The notes beneath the pieces are model-generated. The model saw only the letters and a program-made list of their open reading frames with translations, made no database searches and was not told the origin of the DNA. Shown piece by piece: positions 6,733-13,925 of a stretch of DNA of 14,128 bases. The DNA is from Alphaproteobacteria bacterium (GTDB taxonomy: Bacteria > Pseudomonadota > Alphaproteobacteria > Micropepsales > Micropepsaceae): NCBI GenBank assembly GCA_028869355.1, contig JAGWSK010000109.1:1-14128 (forward strand). Reading direction: 5' to 3'. A program made the position numbers and the translations under genes. The number at the start of each line of letters is the position of its first letter. Within the stretch, counting starts at the first letter, position 1.

Positions 6733-8397
6733 TCAGCGGGCATTGCGGAACGCATTGGTGATGGGATAACGCCGGTCACGGCCGAAATTGCGCGAGCTCA
6801 GTTTGACTCCGGGCGCCGCCTGCCGCCGTTTGTATTCGGACGTATAAAGCAGTTGCTCGACGCGCCGGACGGTTTCGCGGTCAAAACCATTCGCGACAAC
6901 CTCGTCAACCGCCATTTCGCCTTCCACCAGACATTCCAGGATGCCATCGAGCACGGCATAAGGCGGCAACGTATCCTCATCCTTCTGATTGCTGCGCAAT
7001 TCGGCCGTCGGTGGTTTGGTGATCACGCGTTCAGGCATGACGGCGCGCGCGGGTCCCAGCGCGCCTTTGGGTTTCTGCCGGTTGCGCCAGCGCGAAAGCG
7101 CAAAGACCTGCGTCTTGTACAAATCTTTCAAAACATTATAGCCACCGCACATGTCGCCATAGAGCGTCGCATAGCCGACCGACATCTCCGATTTGTTGCC
7201 GGTGGTCACCACCATCGGTCCGAATTTGTTGGAGATCGCCATCAGGATCACACCGCGGGCGCGCGACTGGATATTCTCCTCGGTCTCATTTGGATTGAGC
7301 CCCGAAAACAATGGCGCAAGAACTTCGGAACAACCGGCGACCGGCGGTTCGATGGGAATTCTGTCCAGCCGGACGCCCAATAGCGACGCAACGCGCTCCG
7401 CATCCTCGAGACTCCCGGCAGAGGTATAGCGCGACGGCATCATGACGCAGCGGACGCGATCGCGGCCAAGCGCATCGACGGCGACCGCTGCAGTCAGCGC
7501 CGAATCGACGCCGCCCGATAACCCGATAACCACTCCGGGAAACCGGTTCTTGTTGACGTAGTCCTTCAACCCCAGAACCATGCCGCAATACAGCGCTTCA
7601 TCCTCGCCCTGAACTTCGGCGACCTCGCCTGCCGCACAAACCCAGCCCGCGGTTTCGCGCCGCCATTGCGTCTGCACTACGGCCTCTTCCCAGCAGGGCA
7701 ATTGCAGTGCCAGCCGGCGATCGGCATTCAGGACGAAAGATGCTCCGTCAAACACCAGCTCATCCTGACCGCCGACCTGATTGAGATAAGCGAGCGGCAG
7801 CCCGCTCTCGACCACGCGCGCGACGGTGACATTCAGCCGGTGGTCGCGTTTGCGCGCATCGAATGGCGATCCATTCGGGACAAGAAGAAGTTCGGCGCCG
7901 GTTTCACACAGGCAGTCGGTCGCATCAGCGGCCCATATATCCTCGCAGATCGGGACTCCTATGCGGACGCCACGAATATTGAACGGACCCGGCAAGGGCC
8001 CCGGCACAAACACGCGCTTCTCATCAAAAACGCCGTAGTTCGGCAGGTTGTTCTTGAAGGTGACCGCCTGGACCTGGCCGCTATCGAGCAAGGCGACCGC
8101 ATTGTGCAGCGCGCCATCCTTTACCCATGGTGTCCCGATCAGGACAGCCGGACCGCCGTCTGCGGTATCTTTGGCGAGTTCCTCGACTGACGCCATGGCC
8201 GCTTGCTGAAAGGCCCGTTTCAGAACCAGGTCTTCCGGTGGATAGCCGGTGATGAATAATTCGCTGAACAGGACCAGGTCCGCCCCGTCCTTTGCGGCTT
8301 TCACACGCGCCGCGCGTGCCTTGTCCATGTTGCTGGGAAAATCACCCAGAATGGGATTGAGTTGAGCAAGAGCGATGCGAAGCCGTTCGGGTGCCAT
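6733..8397 (-). CDS. nadE: Glutamine-dependent NAD(+) synthetase
   Basis: This cytosolic enzyme carries out the last step of NAD synthesis: it amidates deamido-NAD with ammonia released from glutamine, using ATP. The 554-residue, two-domain form is visible. The N-terminal nitrilase-type glutaminase (about 5-260) has a Glu46, Lys115, Cys151 triad, with Cys151 in the PICEDIW context. The C-terminal synthetase has the P-loop SGGVDS at 294-299 and GNKSE at 400-404. The C-terminus (SSRNFGRDRRYPITNAFR) is typical of the bacterial glutamine-dependent group, as opposed to the short ammonia-only NadE. No Shine-Dalgarno precedes the ATG at 8397, so a leaderless or unstructured start is possible. It appears to be the first gene of the nadE-cysS-cimA operon, and the palindromic repeat at 8446-8480 lies just upstream. 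Confidence 0.95.
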   Translation of the reverse strand: MAPERLRIALAQLNPILGDFPSNMDKARAARVKAAKDGADLVLFSELFITGYPPEDLVLKRAFQQAAMASVEELAKDTADGGPAVLIGTPWVKDGALHNAVALLDSGQVQAVTFKNNLPNYGVFDEKRVFVPGPLPGPFNIRGVRIGVPICEDIWAADATDCLCETGAELLLVPNGSPFDARKRDHRLNVTVARVVESGLPLAYLNQVGGQDELVFDGASFVLNADRRLALQLPCWEEAVVQTQWRRETAGWVCAAGEVAEVQGEDEALYCGMVLGLKDYVNKNRFPGVVIGLSGGVDSALTAAVAVDALGRDRVRCVMMPSRYTSAGSLEDAERVASLLGVRLDRIPIEPPVAGCSEVLAPLFSGLNPNETEENIQSRARGVILMAISNKFGPMVVTTGNKSEMSVGYATLYGDMCGGYNVLKDLYKTQVFALSRWRNRQKPKGALGPARAVMPERVITKPPTAELRSNQKDEDTLPPYAVLDGILECLVEGEMAVDEVVANGFDRETVRRVEQLLYTSEYKRRQAAPGVKLSSRNFGRDRRYPITNAFRNAR

Positions 8398-8426
8398 GCA
8401 ACGGTTTTAGATCATTTTCCGCAGAC

Positions 8427-8480
8427 CCGCCTACGCTGAAAGCTTCCGCCTACGCTCTTCGAGCTTCGGCGGACAGGTCG
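8427..8480. repeat. Palindromic dispersed repeat, copy 1 with an adjacent half copy
   Basis: The core at 8446-8472 has outer arms CCGCC and GGCGG and an inner GCTC/GAGC stem around TTC, and it is followed by ACAGGTCG to 8480. The 35-base block 8446-8480 recurs at 11279-11313 with one substitution (G at 8461, A at 11294). A second CCGCCTACGCT at 8427-8437 duplicates the left arm. The copies lie in intergenic DNA in the same orientation, which suggests a REP-like family. No terminal T-run makes it a standard terminator. Confidence 0.75.
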
Positions 8481-8574
8481 CGCAGAAATTGCCACAATTT
8501 TTAAGAAATGGAGCGCTTTGCGATTCGGAAAATTGCGAACCGCCCGGACCATGAACCGCGGTCTGAAGGAACCG

Positions 8575-9561
8575 TTATGCGCGGCGAAGCGCCCGGCGCT
8601 TGCGGGCGACGGATGCGGGGACAAGCGCGTCTTCGATCAACATCGCCGTCTTCACCGCTTGCAGGGCTTCTTCCGGGCGCACCAGAACCGGCGCGCCGAG
8701 CCTGATCGCGGCGATGAACCCGGAGATCGAATCCGCGAGCGGATCGGTCAAATCGAGAGGCTTCAAACGTGCCTTTGTCGTATTACGAACCTGCCGCGTC
8801 AGGAAATCGATCACGATCTCCCCGCCGCCACGATAGGCCAGCCGCAGCCGCCGTTTGCGTTCAGCCGCCGCCCGGTTTGCGGTCAAGTGCACGGCGGCGC
8901 CGTTGTCGAACACGATATGCGCGTTCACCGCATCGTGCGATTGTCCGCGAACGAACTGTCCTTCGACGCTCATATCGCTGACCCGTCCCGGCACCAATGC
9001 GTGCACAAGATCCAGGTCGTGGATCATCAGATCGAGTACGACCGACACATCGCTTCCGCGGCCGGTCCACGGACCTTCGCGCACGCATTCGACGACGCGC
9101 GGCGGTTCTTTAATGTCGAGCAGACCGCCGCCTGCGACGACATACCGTTCCTGGTGTCCCACCGTCAGCACGAGGCCGCGCCACCGTGCCATTGCAATCA
9201 AATGGTCGCCGTCCTGCACATTCGTTGCGATCGGCTTTTCCACAAGCACATGGGAACCGTAAGAGAGAAATGCGCGAACGAGGTCGGCATGACTGACCGC
9301 GGGCGAACAGATGCTGACCAGATCGACTTTGCCCAGCAATCCCTTCCAGTCGGCATGGACCGGGACGCCCAGGTCCGAAGCCGCTTTTTCGCGCGCAGCT
9401 TTATCCGGATCGGCAACACCGATCAGTTCAACTCCGGGAATGGATTGATACTTCGAGGCATGATGCCGGCCAAAAACTCCTGCGCCAACAACTGCAGCCT
9501 TCAAAACCGGCTGCGACGCCACTCTGTGAATGTTCAAACTGCCCCCAACTCTGCGAATCAT
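8575..9561 (-). CDS. Gfo/Idh/MocA family NAD(P)-dependent oxidoreductase
   Basis: The protein has 328 residues from the ATG at 9561. A Rossmann domain starts near residue 20 with GAGVFGRHH (26-34), continues through ADPDKAAR, and reaches the family signature EKPIA at 108-112. The substrate-binding domain contains HDLD (181-184), the usual catalytic-site region. Family members oxidise or reduce sugars and sugar nucleotides; the substrate here is not readable. The GRHH N-terminal style recalls GnnA-type enzymes that oxidise UDP-GlcNAc for diamino-sugar lipid A, but no partner aminotransferase or lpx gene is nearby, so that is only a hint. The start is uncertain: the frame extends to a GTG at 9600, and neither candidate has a clear Shine-Dalgarno. 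I chose the ATG because homologs normally start close to the GxGxxG motif. Confidence 0.88.
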   Translation of the reverse strand: MIRRVGGSLNIHRVASQPVLKAAVVGAGVFGRHHASKYQSIPGVELIGVADPDKAAREKAASDLGVPVHADWKGLLGKVDLVSICSPAVSHADLVRAFLSYGSHVLVEKPIATNVQDGDHLIAMARWRGLVLTVGHQERYVVAGGGLLDIKEPPRVVECVREGPWTGRGSDVSVVLDLMIHDLDLVHALVPGRVSDMSVEGQFVRGQSHDAVNAHIVFDNGAAVHLTANRAAAERKRRLRLAYRGGGEIVIDFLTRQVRNTTKARLKPLDLTDPLADSISGFIAAIRLGAPVLVRPEEALQAVKTAMLIEDALVPASVARKRRALRRA

Positions 9562-9638
9562 CTGCAAACCAGATGGCGCCAAGCCTGCGCTCACCGCCAC
9601 TCATAAGATGTTTCAGATTGTTTCAGAGAACCGCTAAT

Positions 9639-9673
9639 ACCCTTAAAGATAAGCAGATTCTTGAGGGGTTTTT
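9639..9673 (+). other. Imperfect hairpin with T-run between aroG and the oxidoreductase gene
   Basis: Arms 9639-9649 and 9659-9669 pair at 9 of 11 positions around a 9-base loop. On the plus strand they are followed by TTTTT (9669-9673), as in an intrinsic terminator. However, both flanking genes run on the minus strand, where no T-run follows. It may be a remnant, a terminator for antisense transcription, or chance. Confidence 0.25.
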
Positions 9674-9679
9674 GAAGTT

Positions 9680-11065
9680 TCAGACCACTTCGCTGCGTTG
9701 CGGACGAAATTGCAGGGGCCGCTCCTCACGCAGTGCTTCTGCGACCAAAAATGCCAGATCGATCGCCTGACTCGCATTCAGGCGCGGGTCGCAATGGGTG
9801 TCATAGCGGTTCGCGAGATCACCTTCCGATATGTCCTGCGGCCCGCCCAGGCATTCGGTGACATCCTTGCCCGTGAGTTCGAGATGGATGCCGCCGGCAT
9901 GCGTGCCCTCGGCACGATGGATTTCAAAAAACGATCGCACTTCCTTCAGCACGCGATCGAATGGCCGGGTTTTATATCCGCTGGATGTCTTGATCGTGTT
10001 GCCGTGCATGGGATCGCATGACCACACCACTTTCCGGCCTTCGCGTGTGATCCTTCGCAGCAGCTTGGGAAATTTCTCCGCGACTTTATCTGCGCCAAAG
10101 CGGCAGATCAGCGTCAGGCGTCCCGGTCTGTTGTCGGGATTTAAGATGTCGATCAAGCGCAGCAACTCGTCTTCATTCAAGGACGGCCCACATTTCAGCC
10201 CGATCGGATTCCTGACGCCGCGGCAGAACTCGACATGCGCGCCGTCGGGCTGGCGGGTACGATCGCCGATCCAAAGCAAGTGGGCGGATGTGCAGTACCA
10301 GTCGCCGCTGGTCGAATCGATCCGGGTCAGCGCCTGTTCAAAGCCGAGAAACAGCGCTTCATGGCTGGTGTAAAACTCGGTTGAGCGCAGCTGCGGCACG
10401 AGTTCGGGCGTCACGCCGCAAGCTTCCATGAATGCCAATGACTCGCCGATCCGGTTCGACAGTGCGCGATATCTTTCGCTGGCCGGCGAACCCGCGATGA
10501 AATCCAGCGTCCAGCGATGCACATTGTGCAGATCGGCATAACCGCCGGTGGCAAATGCCCGCAGCAGGTTCAGCGTCGCCGCCGACTGACCATACGCCTG
10601 AAGCAGACGTTCGGGATCCGGCGTCCGCCCATGCGCATCAAATTCCAGGCTGTTGATGTTGTCGCCGCGGTATGACGGCAGGGTCACGCCGCCCTGGGTC
10701 TCGGTTTCCTCCGAGCGGGGTTTTGCGAATTGACCGGCAATGCGGCCGACTTTCACCACCGGCATGCGGGCGGCAAAAGTCAAAACCACAGCCATCTGCA
10801 GAATGACGCGGAATGTGTCCCGGATATTGTCGGGATGAAATTCGGCAAAACTTTCGGCGCAATCGCCGCCCTGGAGCAGAAAGGCTTTGCCGGCAGAAAC
10901 CTCGCCCAACGAGGCGAGCAAATTGCGCGCCTCACCGGCAAAGACCAGGGGCGGATAGCTTTTCAGGCGCGCTTCGACAGCGGCCAGTGCTGCCGCATCG
11001 GGATATTGCGGCACCTGCTTGATCGGCTTTTCGCGCCAGGTACCGGGATTCCAGGCTGCAACCAT
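9680..11065 (-). CDS. aroG: Class II 3-deoxy-7-phosphoheptulonate (DAHP) synthase
   Basis: This cytosolic enzyme condenses phosphoenolpyruvate with erythrose 4-phosphate, the committed first step of the shikimate pathway to Phe, Tyr and Trp. Its 461 residues match the class II (plant/Mycobacterium-type) family. The metal ligands appear in order: Cys69 (QGGDCAES), His354 (DPMHGN), Glu396 (HLELTG) and Asp426 (THCDP), aligning with Cys87, His369, Glu411 and Asp441 of the M. tuberculosis enzyme. GLKCGPS and KVGRIAGQFAKPRS are further signatures. The N-terminus is shorter than in M. tuberculosis, so allosteric behaviour may differ. A GGAG at 11074-11077 precedes the ATG by 8 bases. The oxidoreductase gene follows after about 120 bases and could be co-transcribed. 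The symbol aroG is the usual database label; aroF or aroH are also used. Confidence 0.95.
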   Translation of the reverse strand: MVAAWNPGTWREKPIKQVPQYPDAAALAAVEARLKSYPPLVFAGEARNLLASLGEVSAGKAFLLQGGDCAESFAEFHPDNIRDTFRVILQMAVVLTFAARMPVVKVGRIAGQFAKPRSEETETQGGVTLPSYRGDNINSLEFDAHGRTPDPERLLQAYGQSAATLNLLRAFATGGYADLHNVHRWTLDFIAGSPASERYRALSNRIGESLAFMEACGVTPELVPQLRSTEFYTSHEALFLGFEQALTRIDSTSGDWYCTSAHLLWIGDRTRQPDGAHVEFCRGVRNPIGLKCGPSLNEDELLRLIDILNPDNRPGRLTLICRFGADKVAEKFPKLLRRITREGRKVVWSCDPMHGNTIKTSSGYKTRPFDRVLKEVRSFFEIHRAEGTHAGGIHLELTGKDVTECLGGPQDISEGDLANRYDTHCDPRLNASQAIDLAFLVAEALREERPLQFRPQRSEVV

Positions 11066-11082
11066 AACTCAGGCTCCAACTC

Positions 11083-11110
11083 GCCGGCGTTTTAGCCGGC
11101 AAGAGCCGGC
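11083..11110 (-). promoter_or_regulatory. GCCGGC hairpin(s) in the aroG leader
   Basis: Three copies of the self-complementary GCCGGC (11083-11088, 11095-11100, 11105-11110) lie just upstream of the aroG Shine-Dalgarno at 11074-11077. The first two can form a 6-bp GC stem with a 6-base loop; the third could compete with either. If transcribed, the structure ends only 5 bases from the Shine-Dalgarno and could modulate initiation. This is inference, since GCCGGC is common in GC-rich DNA. Confidence 0.35.
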
Positions 11111-11278
11111 CCGCGGACGCGCGGATATACGGGATACGATCCGGCTTCGCCAGTCCGCGTCAGTTCGCAGGCAAATGAGTGGTTGACTTCAACGGAGCTT
11201 CCGGAACAGACCGGCGGCGAAATCACCGGCGATATTTATTGAGAGTGATGGGCGAATGACCACCGCTGCGATGCTGAT

Positions 11279-11313
11279 CCGCCTACGCTCTTCAAGCTTC
11301 GGCGGACAGGTCG
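11279..11313. repeat. Palindromic dispersed repeat, copy 2
   Basis: This copy matches 8446-8480 at 34 of 35 positions: CCGCC at 11279-11283, GGCGG at 11301-11305, then ACAGGTCG. It lies in the same orientation about 2.8 kb away, in the aroG upstream region. The single difference (A at 11294) removes the innermost C-G pair but leaves the outer stem intact. Confidence 0.75.
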
Positions 11314-11381
11314 GCCGGCGATCTGAACGGAAAGCTCTGTTTCTGATCGCTCAGGCGAAGTCGCTGCAGAACGGCCGAAGA

Positions 11382-11519
11382 TCAGCCGTAGGGCATTGCG
11401 TCAGAACCGAGCCAGATATTCACGCCGACGACGAAGGCGATTCCCGCCAGGACCATCAGAAGAACATAGACCGGTTTGTCTGCCCGAAAACCAACCGCTC
11501 CGCCCGCCGGCAGCGACAT
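11382..11519 (-). CDS. Small single-span membrane protein, unknown function
   Basis: The ATG at 11519 opens a 45-codon frame ending in TGA at 11382. The N-terminus MSLPAGGAVGFRADKP is followed by one strongly hydrophobic segment (about residues 17-37, VYVLLMVLAGIAFVVGVNIWL) and a short tail SDAMPYG. This looks like a small inner-membrane protein with one helix, as many bacterial small proteins are. The residue pattern, with charged residues just before an uninterrupted hydrophobic helix, is unlike a random frame. Initiation is weak: AGGGG lies about 15 bases before the ATG, farther than normal. I do not recognise the family. It lies downstream of the M28 peptidase gene on the same strand, separated by a possible terminator. 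Confidence 0.5.
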   Translation of the reverse strand: MSLPAGGAVGFRADKPVYVLLMVLAGIAFVVGVNIWLGSDAMPYG

Positions 11520-11621
11520 AAAACGATTACGCAACCCCTATTCTCCCCACTTCCAACTCTCGAACTTGCGGCAATTTAGCAAGGACCCGTTAAATTCGCG
11601 TAAGCCGATTGCGGGGTAATT

Positions 11622-11646
11622 AAAAAAACTCAATTAAGTCAAATTG
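11622..11646 (-). terminator. Possible weak intrinsic terminator after the M28 peptidase gene
   Basis: On the minus strand CAATT (11646-11642), a 6-base loop and AATTG (11635-11631) form a 5-bp AT-rich stem. A run of seven T follows (11628-11622), starting about 15 bases after the peptidase stop. The T-run is the convincing part; the stem is weak for a terminator. Confidence 0.35.
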
Positions 11647-11660
11647 TTGTCATCAGCAAG

Positions 11661-13925
11661 TCAGGGGTTTGGCAAAACCACGCGGCGGGCGGAATCGAGA
11701 CGATCCGCCGCGGCGTCGAGGGCTGCGGCGGTGATGGCGATATAGCGTTTGGCGTCTTTCCAGCGCTGTTCCTCGATGGCTTCGCGAATTCCGGGCAGGA
11801 TCTTGGCGGAATACCCAGTGAGCCGCCCCGGAGCATAAACCAGGTTCCGGTACCAGGGCCGGCCCGGCAAACCGGTTTCGGGCGACAGCGCCTGTTCGGC
11901 GCCGCTGATCAACACGAACAGCCGGGCGGCATCCTGTGGCGGCAAATGCGGGGCGCGCAACGCAATGGCAGCATCATACGAGCTTGCGCTACGCCGCAAA
12001 TGCGCGACCGCCGATTCCATCGGGGCAAAGTCAAAGCGCGGCACCGGCTTCAGAGCGGCCGGCGGAGCTTTCACTTTGTTCGGGTCGGCGGCGAGTCGGA
12101 ACACGTGTGCGCTGAGCAATTTCGCCTGCGCGGCCGCCGTTTCGCGCCGCTCATCGGCAAGCTTTTTCACGTCGTCCAGATAACCGGACACGGCATCGGC
12201 GAGATCGCCAAATCGCATCGGTGCAACTGGCGCATCGGCCAAACGCAGCACGATGTGTCCTGCCATTTTCGCCAGCACCGGGCCATAGCGAAAACCCGGA
12301 TCGGCATAGCGCGTGTAAAAGGACCAGGTGTCGTAGGCGGAATGGTACACGCCGCCGATATCGCCCTCGCCGGCGAATTGCAGATCCACAGCCGGAATCC
12401 CGAGGTGATCCAGGAAGGCGGTGTAATCCGTGCCCGAACCAGGCGCCGCCATAGGAATGTCGCGCGCCGGATTGGCCGCGATCTTTGCCAGTTCGCGGTC
12501 ATCATCGTCTGCATCGGGACCGCTGCCGGCCAGCCGCAGTTGCGCGCGCTTGCGCTCCAGCACCGACACGCCCGTTTCCGGATCCGTCACGCGCGCGGCA
12601 ACCCGGTTCACCAAATGCTCCAGCGACGGACTGCCAGTCGCGTTCAGAAAACCGCGTCCGCTGCTGTCCGAATTGATGTAGGCAATTGCCTTCTGTTTGA
12701 GTTCTGCCGCATGCGCTTCGACCCACTCGGTCGAACCGGTCAGTGTCGGTTCTTCGGCATCCCAGCTGACATAAACAATGGTCCGTTTGGGCCGCCAGCC
12801 GTGCTGCGCAAGCTCGCCGATTGCCCGTGCTTCGGCCATAAGCGCGACCTGGCCGCTCATCGGGTCGGTGGCGCCGAACACCCAGGCATCATAATGATTG
12901 CCGCGCAGCACCCATTGATCCGGGAAAGTGCTGCCCTTCATCACCGCGACAATGTCGCGGATCGTCACCAGGCGCCAATCGGACTTGACCACCAGATGGA
13001 CGGAAATTTTTCCGGCGCCAACGTGATACGTGATGGGCAGCGCGCCTTCCCAGCCATAAGGCACGACCGGTCCCGTCAACGCCGCCAAAAAATGTTGCGC
13101 ATCGCCATGCGATATCGGCAGCACGGGAATCTTCAGGATTGACGGCGCATCAGCGATTTTCAGCCGGGGCGCGTCCGCAGTCGCAGCGATTCCCGGAGTA
13201 AGTGGATCGCCAGGATATAACGTCGTGTCGCCAACCGAGCCACGCTGAAACCCTGCCGCGGGACGGGCCGGTCCATCCGGATATGCGTCAGCAACAGCGT
13301 AACCATCATCACCCGGATCGGAATAGATGATGCATCCGATTGCGCCATGCTCCGCCGCAAGTTTCGGCTTCAGGCCGCGCCATCCCGACCCATAACGGGC
13401 GATCACGATTTTGCCCTTAACGCCAATCCCCATTCGGCGGAGCGTGTCGTAATCGTCCTCTGTGCCGTAATTTACATAGACCAGCGGTGCTGTGACGTCG
13501 CCATCGCCCTGATAGACGACATAGGCCGGGACAACACCGGCCGTCTTCCATGTTTGCTTATCTTGCGGAATCACCGGTTCGGTCAGGGTTGCTTTGAACC
13601 GGCCGGGGGTCAGCAATTCCAGAGTTTCCGAAATCGGCGTCGGATAGAGTACCTGGAACTGTTCGACATGCGCGTCCCAGCCCCATTCCCTGTAAAGACC
13701 AAGAAGCATGCCGGCATTTTCTGCATCGTGCTCCGAACCAACCTGGTTTGGCGCTGATGCCAATCTCGCCATCCAGGCACTCATCATTGCGGGATCAATG
13801 GCAGAATCGAAACGGCGTTCGACATCAGCGGCCGCGCTCACGTGCTCCGTGGCGGGCTGCCCTGGAATCGGACAAAGCACGCTCAGAACAGCAGCGGTTA
13901 AGGCGGACGGAACGAAACGGCGCAT
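11661..13925 (-). CDS. Exported M28 metallopeptidase, glutamate carboxypeptidase II (NAALADase)-like
   Basis: This 754-residue protein is likely exported to the periplasm or envelope. From the ATG at 13925 it opens with Met-Arg-Arg, a hydrophobic stretch and a probable signal-peptide cleavage region near residues 22-27. A PA-type domain (about 120-280) interrupts the co-catalytic zinc peptidase domain. The metal ligands match human GCPII: His344 (NHYDAW), Asp354 (GATDP), Glu392 with catalytic-base Glu391 (SWDAEEP), Asp420 (YINSDSS) and His528 (YHSAYDT). The C-terminal part (about 580-750) corresponds to the transferrin-receptor-like dimerisation domain. Such enzymes remove C-terminal residues from peptides; the substrate here is unknown and nutrient scavenging is a guess. 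The frame extends to a GTG at 13964, but the ATG places the signal peptide at the N-terminus and follows a GGTGA, so I prefer it. Confidence 0.92.
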   Translation of the reverse strand: MRRFVPSALTAAVLSVLCPIPGQPATEHVSAAADVERRFDSAIDPAMMSAWMARLASAPNQVGSEHDAENAGMLLGLYREWGWDAHVEQFQVLYPTPISETLELLTPGRFKATLTEPVIPQDKQTWKTAGVVPAYVVYQGDGDVTAPLVYVNYGTEDDYDTLRRMGIGVKGKIVIARYGSGWRGLKPKLAAEHGAIGCIIYSDPGDDGYAVADAYPDGPARPAAGFQRGSVGDTTLYPGDPLTPGIAATADAPRLKIADAPSILKIPVLPISHGDAQHFLAALTGPVVPYGWEGALPITYHVGAGKISVHLVVKSDWRLVTIRDIVAVMKGSTFPDQWVLRGNHYDAWVFGATDPMSGQVALMAEARAIGELAQHGWRPKRTIVYVSWDAEEPTLTGSTEWVEAHAAELKQKAIAYINSDSSGRGFLNATGSPSLEHLVNRVAARVTDPETGVSVLERKRAQLRLAGSGPDADDDDRELAKIAANPARDIPMAAPGSGTDYTAFLDHLGIPAVDLQFAGEGDIGGVYHSAYDTWSFYTRYADPGFRYGPVLAKMAGHIVLRLADAPVAPMRFGDLADAVSGYLDDVKKLADERRETAAAQAKLLSAHVFRLAADPNKVKAPPAALKPVPRFDFAPMESAVAHLRRSASSYDAAIALRAPHLPPQDAARLFVLISGAEQALSPETGLPGRPWYRNLVYAPGRLTGYSAKILPGIREAIEEQRWKDAKRYIAITAAALDAAADRLDSARRVVLPNP

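Larger units (their letters stand above)
11066..11381. other. Gene-free stretch upstream of aroG
   Basis: About 316 bases separate the aroG start from the end of the small membrane ORF. The stretch holds the aroG Shine-Dalgarno, the GCCGGC leader hairpin and copy 2 of the palindromic repeat. I found no convincing -35/-10 pair; a TATATC on the minus strand near 11125-11130 lacks a good partner. No protein on either strand looks genuine. Confidence 0.6.

Noticed and set aside
8446..8472. Palindromic repeat as an intrinsic terminator of the oxidoreductase gene
   Set aside because: No T-run follows on either strand, and a near-identical copy upstream of aroG points to a dispersed repeat.
8518..9606. 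362-codon plus-strand open frame
   Set aside because: It is antisense to the Gfo/Idh/MocA gene, whose motifs are unmistakable. The composition is that of a shadow frame.
11343..11385. CTGATC/GATCAG inverted repeat at the end of the small membrane ORF
   Set aside because: The 6-base arms are 31 bases apart with little internal pairing and no T-run; expected by chance.
11256..11579. 107-codon plus-strand frame in the gene-poor stretch
   Set aside because: It starts in the palindromic repeat, runs antisense to the small membrane ORF, and has a charged, low-hydrophobicity composition with no motif.
11946..13142. 398-codon plus-strand open frame
   Set aside because: It is antisense to the M28 peptidase coding region and its active-site motifs. 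Its Arg/His-rich composition has no recognisable fold.
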